From positions 1-8,676 of the forward strand of contig JANQDY010000227.1 in assembly GCA_028278625.1 (NCBI GenBank): DNA of 8,676 nt. Direction: 5' to 3'. Below the pieces are notes generated by a model, which did no database searches, was not told the origin of the DNA, and saw only the letters and a program-made list of their open reading frames with translations. This stretch comes from Thermodesulfobacteriota bacterium. GTDB lineage: Bacteria; Desulfobacterota; DSM-4660; Desulfatiglandales; Desulfatiglandaceae. Position numbers and translations under genes: made by a program. This document shows positions 5,996 to 8,676 of the stretch, one piece after another; the stretch's first letter is position 1, and every line of letters starts with the position of its first letter.

Positions 5996-6712
5996 TTGGC
6001 CTTTCTCGAGTTACGAGCCGTTACCAAGAGTTTTGGAGGATTGACCGCCCTAAACAGGGTGTCCTTTTCTGTGGATTCTGGCGAAATCCTGGCCTTGATC
6101 GGGCCGAACGGCGCAGGCAAGACCACTATTTTCGGTCTCCTTTCCGGGTTTCTCACTCCTGACGAAGGAGAAGCCTGGTTTGACCGGGTGGACATCGTGG
6201 GACTTCAACCCCACGAGATCTGTAAGCTGGGCCTTGTGAGAACCTTTCAAATTGTCAAGCCGTTTTCAGGGATTACTGTGGCTAAGAATGTGTTGATTGG
6301 GGCATTAAACAGGAGCCGCCACGTGAGTGATGCCGAAAAGAACGCCAGGGCCGTGATCAAAACCGTGGGACTGGAGCATGTGATCGATTCAGAAGCCGGG
6401 AGTCTGCCATTGCCGCTGAGGAAAAGGCTTGAGCTGGCCAGGGCCTTGGCAACTAGACCGAAGTTTCTCCTCCTTGATGAGGTGATGGCAGGATTGAATG
6501 CCACGGAAGCGGATCAGATGATCGAGCTCATCAAAGGGCTGCGGGAAAGAGGCATATCAATCGTGCTTATTGAGCACATCATGCGGGGGGTGATGGCCCT
6601 GGCAGACCGGATTGTCGTGCTCAATTTCGGGGAGAAGATCGCCGAAGGCCTCCCCTCGAAGGTTATCCATAACCAGGAAGTGATTGACGCCTATCTCGGT
6701 GAGGGATCTTGA
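5996..6712 (+). CDS. livG: Branched-chain amino acid-type ABC transporter ATP-binding protein LivG
   Basis: This is a cytoplasmic ATPase of 238 residues that pairs with LivF to power LivHM. Counting from the TTG at 5996, Walker A is GPNGAGKTT (36-44, Lys42), the Q-loop is Gln85 in RTFQIVKPF, Walker B is FLLLDE (157-162, Glu162) and the H-loop is His194 in LIEHIM. The LivG-specific pattern GLVRTFQ is present. The signature that is normally LSGGQ or LPYGQQ reads LPLPLRKRLELARAL (from about 137), without the Gly-Gly/Gln core, and the D-loop region reads DEVMAGLNATE instead of DEP. I believe such variants occur in a LivG subgroup, so this may be subfamily character rather than decay. The stop is 1 nt from the livF start. 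Confidence 0.94.
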   Translation: MAFLELRAVTKSFGGLTALNRVSFSVDSGEILALIGPNGAGKTTIFGLLSGFLTPDEGEAWFDRVDIVGLQPHEICKLGLVRTFQIVKPFSGITVAKNVLIGALNRSRHVSDAEKNARAVIKTVGLEHVIDSEAGSLPLPLRKRLELARALATRPKFLLLDEVMAGLNATEADQMIELIKGLRERGISIVLIEHIMRGVMALADRIVVLNFGEKIAEGLPSKVIHNQEVIDAYLGEGS

Positions 6713-6713
6713 A

Positions 6714-7418
6714 GTGATTCGTGTGGTCAATATAGACGTATTTTACGGCGATCTGCAGGCGCTCTATGGCGTTGGTTTTGACATTGAGGAAAAAGAGATA
6801 TTCTCCATTGTCGGCGCCAACGGGATGGGAAAATCAACGGTTTTGCTGGCCATCTCGGGCATACTGAGACCGAAGAAGGGCAGAATTGAATTCAACGGGA
6901 GAGTGATCAGCGGGCTTTCCTCTGACAGGATTGTTGAAATGGGGATCAGTCAAGTTCCCGAAGGTCGGCAGTTGTTTCCCAATATGACGGTGAAGGAGAA
7001 TCTGGAGACTGGCTCGCACATCGCTAGGGCAAAGAGATATCGTGAGGAGAACCTCGGCTGGATATGGGGTCTGTTCCCTGTTCTGGAAAAGAGACAGGAA
7101 CAACGGGCCGGCACCCTCAGCGGAGGGGAACAACAGATGGTGGCCATCGGGAGATCCCTCATGTCAAGGCCTTCCTTGCTCCTCTTGGATGAGCCTTCTC
7201 TGGGTCTGTCCCCTCTCATGGTGGACAATATCTACAAGATCGTCCGGGATATCAACCGGCAGGGGACAACGATTTTGCTGGTGGAGCAAAATGTTCAACG
7301 CTCCTTGAAAATTTCCCGGAGGGCATGCGTCCTTGAAAACGGAAGGATCGTGATGGCCGGCAAATGCAATGAGTTGATTGACAACCCCCATGTCCGTAGC
7401 GCTTATCTGGGGATGTAG
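6714..7418 (+). CDS. livF: Branched-chain amino acid-type ABC transporter ATP-binding protein LivF
   Basis: This is the second ATPase of the transporter, 234 residues. Counting from the GTG at 6714, the opening MIRVVNIDVFYGDLQALYGV is typical. Walker A is GANGMGKST (34-42, Lys40), the Q-loop is Gln80 before VPEGRQLFPNMTV, the signature LSGGEQ is intact (135-140), and Walker B is LLLLDEPSLGL (Asp159, Glu160). The H-loop His is Gln in LVEQNV, which is usual for LivF. The start was chosen because GAGGG (6701-6705, inside livG) lies 8 nt upstream; the gene then begins 1 nt after the livG stop. Earlier in-frame TTG/GTG codons (6684, 6699) would overlap livG. It is the last gene of the run, and no convincing terminator follows. 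Confidence 0.94.
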   Translation: MIRVVNIDVFYGDLQALYGVGFDIEEKEIFSIVGANGMGKSTVLLAISGILRPKKGRIEFNGRVISGLSSDRIVEMGISQVPEGRQLFPNMTVKENLETGSHIARAKRYREENLGWIWGLFPVLEKRQEQRAGTLSGGEQQMVAIGRSLMSRPSLLLLDEPSLGLSPLMVDNIYKIVRDINRQGTTILLVEQNVQRSLKISRRACVLENGRIVMAGKCNELIDNPHVRSAYLGM

Positions 7419-7616
7419 CGGCTCAGACACTATTTCGGCAGTTTCTCCATTTAAAAGAAGATAAAAGACTCTCAGGTCTTCCAGTCCCGTGAGCGTGGCC
7501 CTGGGGAACCGGTCTTTTGCCTTGAGAAAAAGGATGTCCGTGCCCGACCGAAGGGCCGCGTAGAATCCCTCCCGGCGCTGGTTGGCAAATAGACGAAGCA
7601 TCCCTTTGCAGTTTTC
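7419..7616 (-). pseudogene. Possible minus-strand gene remnant abutting livF
   Basis: In one minus-strand frame, the sequence from about 7616 down to 7419 reads like real protein. It starts with CENC just after a TGA, continues MLRLFANQRREGFYAALRS and then TDILFLKAKDRFP, TLTGLEDLRVFYLLLNGE. Its first 40 codons are strongly G/C-ending, unlike a random spacer. The frame stays open into the antisense of livF, so its natural 3' end is lost, and no good start or ribosome site exists (the ATG at 7601 has its AAAGG only 1 nt away). I do not recognise the family. It is either a fragment left by a rearrangement at the operon end or a chance open frame. Confidence 0.3.
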
Positions 7617-7747
7617 GCATCAAACGAAGGGTTGCCTACAGCAGTTGGCGGACTTTCTTCTTATATAACTTCCACTTCAATCATTCGTATTTTCATTGAA
7701 TTAAAGCAAGTCCTCTCATTTCAAAAAGAATAAACAAAAACATCGAC

Positions 7748-7780
7748 CTTGATAATTCCACCTATAGCTTGACAATTCCA
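7748..7780 (+). repeat. Direct repeat of 13 bp, two copies, period 20
   Basis: CTTGATAATTCCA (7748-7760) and CTTGACAATTCCA (7768-7780) differ at one base. Their starts are 20 bp apart, about two helical turns, so a protein could bind both on one DNA face. The second copy contains a perfect -35 hexamer. Confidence 0.5.
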
Positions 7781-7797
7781 GAACCGCAAAGTAGTAA
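7769..7797 (+). promoter_or_regulatory. Candidate promoter for the helicase gene
   Basis: TTGACA at 7769-7774 is a perfect -35. After 17 nt comes TAGTAA at 7792-7797, a poor -10. The -35 lies inside the second direct repeat. A transcript would have a leader of about 170 nt. Confidence 0.35.
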
Positions 7798-7868
7798 AAG
7801 ATCCAATGATATCGGATATTCAGCTTGGCCAACGATATGATCTGCCCAAACGACTTTGATGGAGAGTC

Positions 7869-7964
7869 ATGAGTTCAATATGCATAGCCACGAGGGGAAA
7901 GTCTGTGAATCGTCCGGACCACTGGTTTCCGAATGGCTGGTGCGTGCTTCGGATGTCGAGATAA
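7869..7964 (+). CDS. Possible 31-codon ORF just ahead of the helicase
   Basis: An ATG at 7869, preceded by GGAGAG at 7861-7866, opens a 31-residue frame. It ends with tandem stops (TAATAA) at 7962-7967, 13 nt before the helicase ATG, and the second stop overlaps the start of the helicase ribosome site. The peptide has two tryptophans and two cysteines (for example RPDHWFPNGWCVLR) and no membrane segment. I do not recognise it. The position would suit a leader peptide, but the ribosome spacing is short and it may be chance. Confidence 0.22.
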   Translation: MSSICIATRGKSVNRPDHWFPNGWCVLRMSR

Positions 7965-7965
7965 T

Positions 7966-7972
7966 AAAGGAG
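7966..7972 (+). promoter_or_regulatory. Ribosome binding site deciding the helicase start
   Basis: AAAGGAG lies 5 nt before the ATG at 7978. The upstream in-frame ATG at 7933 lacks such a site and would add 15 residues (MAGACFGCRDNKGDE) unlike the helicase N-terminus. Confidence 0.65.
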
Positions 7973-7977
7973 ATGAA

Positions 7978-8631
7978 ATGACAATAAAAAGTCTGGATGT
8001 CTTTTCCCTCCGCGACAGCATCGTTGAGGAGTACAAACGCTTTGCGACCTCCTTTACAACTATCCGGGCAGAGGATATCAGGCATCAGGTCGAGGCTATT
8101 TACGCTGAACAGCAATATTGGCCTGAACCACTAATTCAAATCAACCCAAATTTTAAGAGTTCAACAAACGTCAATACACTCGTCAATGAAGGAGTGCTTG
8201 AGCCGCTCTGCGAGACTATTTTTCAATCGGACGGGCGCCCTCTATCGCTTTACAAGCATCAGGAGCAGGCGATCGCACTTGCGGCTGCGGACGAAAGTTT
8301 TGTTGTTACAACCGGGACAGGGTCGGGTAAATCTCTCTGCTTTTTTATTCCTATTGTGAGCCATATATTGGCTTCCCGTCAGTCAGGGGGTCCACGATGC
8401 ACGAAAGCCGTTGTCGTCTACCCAATGAATGCTTTAGCTAACTCACAAATAGAGGAACTAAGAAAGTTTGTCGGCAATGTCGAAGGGGAACCTCCCATCA
8501 CGTTTGCACGCTATACAGGGCAGGAGGACTCCGATGAACGAAGACGGATTGCCGAGAACCCGCCGGACATCCTCCTTACTAACCCCCATGCCCTGCGGGC
8601 ACAACAAAGGATGAAACACGCGCAGAATTGA
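7978..8631 (+). CDS. N-terminal fragment of a large superfamily 2 DEAD/DEAH helicase
   Basis: This is 217 residues of an ATP-dependent nucleic-acid helicase. Residues 10-60 (FSLRDSIVEEYKRFATSF, then WPEPLIQINPNF) match the N-terminal block of large helicases that end in a DUF1998 region. Next come YKHQ (92-95, Q-motif-like), Walker A TGTGSGKS (112-119, Lys118), motif Ia YPMNALANSQ (148-157), TGQE (180-183) and PPDILLTN ending at Asn202. After that the sequence departs from the family (PHALRAQQRMKHAQN) and stops, before motif II (DExH) and the whole second RecA domain. Such proteins usually exceed 700 residues and often far more, so this is very probably truncated by a frameshift, deletion or insertion near 8584. 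Relatives occur in DISARM-like defence islands and in DNA repair (the YprA/MrfA group). It is A/T-richer than the Liv operon, consistent with acquisition by transfer. Confidence 0.82.
   Translation: MTIKSLDVFSLRDSIVEEYKRFATSFTTIRAEDIRHQVEAIYAEQQYWPEPLIQINPNFKSSTNVNTLVNEGVLEPLCETIFQSDGRPLSLYKHQEQAIALAAADESFVVTTGTGSGKSLCFFIPIVSHILASRQSGGPRCTKAVVVYPMNALANSQIEELRKFVGNVEGEPPITFARYTGQEDSDERRRIAENPPDILLTNPHALRAQQRMKHAQN
8589..8601. other. Short hairpin where helicase similarity ends
   Basis: TGCCC (8589-8593) and GGGCA (8597-8601) form a perfect 5-bp stem with a 3-nt loop, 6 nt after the last family-like codon. No T run follows, so it is not a terminator. It may be coincidental, or mark a recombination or insertion boundary. 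Confidence 0.25.
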
Positions 8632-8676
8632 GGAAGATGGTCATAACTATTATATTTTAAGACAAAAAAATTGTGA

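Larger units (their letters stand above)
7617..7868. other. AT-rich spacer upstream of the helicase region
   Basis: This stretch has no convincing gene on either strand and is visibly A/T-richer than the operon. It holds a 13-bp direct repeat and a possible promoter, listed separately, and a loose palindrome (AATGATATCGGATATT at about 7805-7820). It appears to mark the change from operon to accessory sequence. Confidence 0.5.

Noticed and set aside
7459..7476. Small stem AAGAC-loop-GTCTT after livF as a terminator
   Set aside because: It has only 5 bp and no T tract on the plus strand. On the minus strand a T-rich stretch follows, but the stem is too weak to call.
8570..8605. G/C-rich palindromic stretch near the helicase end as a CRISPR-like repeat
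   Set aside because: It occurs once only, with no spacer periodicity anywhere in the window. It does not qualify as an array.
8632..8676. Insertion sequence or group II intron end at the right edge
   Set aside because: No terminal inverted repeat, target duplication, transposase motif or GTGCG-type intron start is visible in the 45 bases available.

Overview
The window is a bacterial chromosome segment. Its G+C is moderate to fairly high across the first 7.4 kb and visibly lower after about position 7,640. The gene mix (a Tat-exported branched-chain-amino-acid-type binding protein with its own Liv permeases and ATPases, plus a UroD/MtaA-like methyltransferase) and the protein style suggest an anaerobic member of the former Deltaproteobacteria (Desulfobacterota). 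This is an inference from family resemblance only.

Left edge (1-437): the 5' part of a peroxiredoxin gene runs leftward out of the window. A possible 17-codon leader ORF overlaps its start by ATGA. It is divergent from a GntR/FCD regulator. The shared region carries a perfect minus-strand TATAAT, a perfect plus-strand TTGACA, and two inverted repeats built from TGTCA/TGACA half-sites with centres 32 bp apart. These are good candidates for the regulator's operators.

Centre (438-7418): one co-directional, operon-like run. Its order is FCD regulator, Tat-signal solute-binding protein, single-domain cupin, UroD/corrinoid-methyltransferase-like enzyme with an H-x-C...C zinc motif, LivH, LivM, LivG, LivF. 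The four transport genes are tightly packed or coupled. Three of them use TTG or GTG starts, and wide gaps (about 80-130 bp) precede the binding protein, the cupin and LivG; each contains a short hairpin. The simplest reading is a ligand-controlled uptake and catabolism unit. The Liv-type transporter would import a small polar compound that the cupin and the methyltransferase-like enzyme then process. The substrate cannot be read from the sequence.

Right edge (7419-8676): a short minus-strand stretch of protein-like sequence abuts livF and looks like a gene remnant. An AT-richer spacer follows, with a 13-bp direct repeat, a possible promoter and a possible 31-codon ORF. Then comes the N-terminal part of a large superfamily 2 helicase of the kind that usually carries a C-terminal DUF1998 region and often lies in defence islands. 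It has a good Walker A and motif Ia but stops after 217 residues, before the DExH box. It is probably a truncated gene at the edge of an accessory island.
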